This document shows positions 12,468-13,332 of a stretch of 13,332 bases of DNA, piece by piece. The DNA comes from a bacterium (GTDB lineage: Bacteria; Patescibacteriota; Patescibacteriia; 2-12-FULL-60-25), in NCBI GenBank assembly GCA_020056125.1, contig JAGVIJ010000065.1, positions 1 through 13,332 of the forward strand. The letters are read 5' to 3'. A program made the position numbers and the translations under genes. Under the pieces are notes generated by a model. It did no database searches. It saw nothing but the letters and a program-made list of their open reading frames with translations, and was not told the DNA's origin. The stretch's first letter is position 1; each line of letters opens with the position of its first letter.

Positions 12468-13332
12468 TTATTCTATTATCCCCTGCCCCGCGGCTTTGGA
12501 GTCAGACATCAAATTCGTATCTTGCGCCGCGGCTGTGGCTGTAAAGACTATTGCTGATTCAGCATCCAGCGCGCGCGCTGAACTTTTTTGAATCAGCGTC
12601 CCGGTCTGACCGCGATCAGCCAGTGCCGGAGTATATTCAATTTCAAACGCGAAATTTATCGGCACATCGCCGGTTGCAGATAAAAATGGAATGGACCAAA
12701 TCACTTGCGTATCATCTGCGCTAAAGTCTCCAGCCACCGGCGCAACAAATTTTCCCGTAGCTCTAACGCCCGCGCCCAAAGTCGTTTGCAAAGTCAAATT
12801 TTTTAAATCCGTTTCCGTGGGTCCGACTGACCACACAATCCAATACGAAGTAGTCTCGCCCACTCGCGGCGGCAGTGAACCCACGCCGAGTTGATCGCCG
12901 GTCTCGGCAAAAAATCTAGCCGCAGCTTTAAATGCCAACTCCGTAGAAAGTATTTCGACTGAACGCCGACCGACGATTGAAACACCCTGGCGTTTGCAAA
13001 CCGGAAGCGCTGACCAACTGGCGGTCGAAGTTGCGCCGCCGGCTGTGAGCGGTATAAAAATTTTCCCGCGCCCCGCATTTAAATTATAAACGCCCGCCGC
13101 CTGATCATCAGTCGCAATACGCCGCGGATGATAAACTCTCAACTCACAAGCCTCGGCGGAAGAATAATCAATACTGATCAACTCGGTATCAGATGAAACG
13201 TCGACCGGCATTTGGATTGAAACATCCAGCGGCTTAACTAATTTCACATCCATTTCATAAACATTCACCGGCCAAGACGCATCCTCAACTTGCCAAGCAA
13301 AACTCGCTTGAGTGGAAGAGGTTTGTTCATCC
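12468..13332 (-). CDS. Large secreted/surface protein, C-terminal fragment
   Basis: The reading frame is open from the stop at 12470-12468 to the right edge, giving 287 residues of the C-terminal part; a GTG at 13268 is internal and not a start. No catalytic motif is seen. The visible part begins with an acidic stretch, then a beta-rich domain (DVSIQMPVDVSSDTELISIDY) containing two cysteines, then a domain starting at LPPRVGETTSYWIVWSV and running through LTLQTTLGAGVRATGKF, VIWSIPFL and FEIEYTPALADRG. This last domain resembles the DUF11/Ig-like beta-sandwich domains of extracellular proteins, including large anchored proteins of Patescibacteria. The end (DTNLMSDSKAAGQGIIE) lacks a membrane helix or sorting signal, so any anchor must lie in the missing N-terminal part. 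It is convergent with the HTH gene, 13 bp between stops. Role: probably cell-surface structure or adhesion. Confidence 0.75.
   Translation of the reverse strand, partial: DEQTSSTQASFAWQVEDASWPVNVYEMDVKLVKPLDVSIQMPVDVSSDTELISIDYSSAEACELRVYHPRRIATDDQAAGVYNLNAGRGKIFIPLTAGGATSTASWSALPVCKRQGVSIVGRRSVEILSTELAFKAAARFFAETGDQLGVGSLPPRVGETTSYWIVWSVGPTETDLKNLTLQTTLGAGVRATGKFVAPVAGDFSADDTQVIWSIPFLSATGDVPINFAFEIEYTPALADRGQTGTLIQKSSARALDAESAIVFTATAAAQDTNLMSDSKAAGQGIIE

Noticed and set aside
13266..13268. GTG as the start of the right-edge surface protein
   Set aside because: The frame stays open to the window end with sequence of the same character, so the GTG is an internal valine codon.

Overview
The window most likely comes from a Candidate Phyla Radiation (Patescibacteria) bacterium of the Magasanikbacteria/Uhrbacteria/Falkowbacteria type. 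This is an inference from protein families, not from a marker gene. The evidence is a giant secreted surface protein with the GKRYVFPNEKTYF-type N-terminal module and a WSDNS/DWTN C-terminal motif, a DUF5667 membrane protein paired with an ECF-like sigma factor, an O-antigen ligase-like protein fused to TPRs, and almost no Shine-Dalgarno sequences. TGA is used as a stop (sigma factor and HTH genes), so the code is standard and not the UGA=Gly code of Gracilibacteria.

Layout. (1) 1-3310 is a glycan-synthesis block. A truncated UDP-glucuronate decarboxylase-like epimerase and an AsnB-type amidotransferase are read leftward with an 8-bp overlap, and a GT4 glycosyltransferase is read divergently from a 65-bp gap. 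(2) A 49-bp tandem heptamer array fills the gap to the convergent gene. (3) 3367-5721 is a membrane O-antigen ligase/polymerase with TPR repeats, read leftward. (4) 5722-6122 is a 401-bp non-coding gap packed with structure: a 23-bp perfect inverted repeat flanking 119 bp right at the ligase start, a 27-bp perfect inverted repeat of BIME/MITE type, and a terminator-like hairpin. (5) 6123-10118 is a 1331-residue secreted, probably S-layer-like surface protein, with a structured 243-bp upstream region. (6) 10362-11999 holds a DUF5667 membrane protein and an ECF-like sigma factor in one operon. (7) 12000-12145 is a divergent promoter region with three DnaA-box-like 9-mers. (8) 12146-12454 is a small excisionase/MerR-type HTH protein. 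(9) The 3' end of another large secreted protein runs off the right edge.

How they may work together: the window reads as a cell-envelope locus. The left part builds sugar nucleotides and transfers sugars, the ligase could attach the glycan to a lipid or protein acceptor, the giant surface protein is a plausible acceptor, and the sigma/DUF5667 pair is a plausible regulator of surface gene expression. The acceptor and regulatory links are inferences from proximity. The most unusual signals are the perfect inverted repeats upstream of the ligase, which resemble an invertible promoter or a start-site-sequestering stem, and the DnaA-box cluster overlapping an apparently leaderless promoter.
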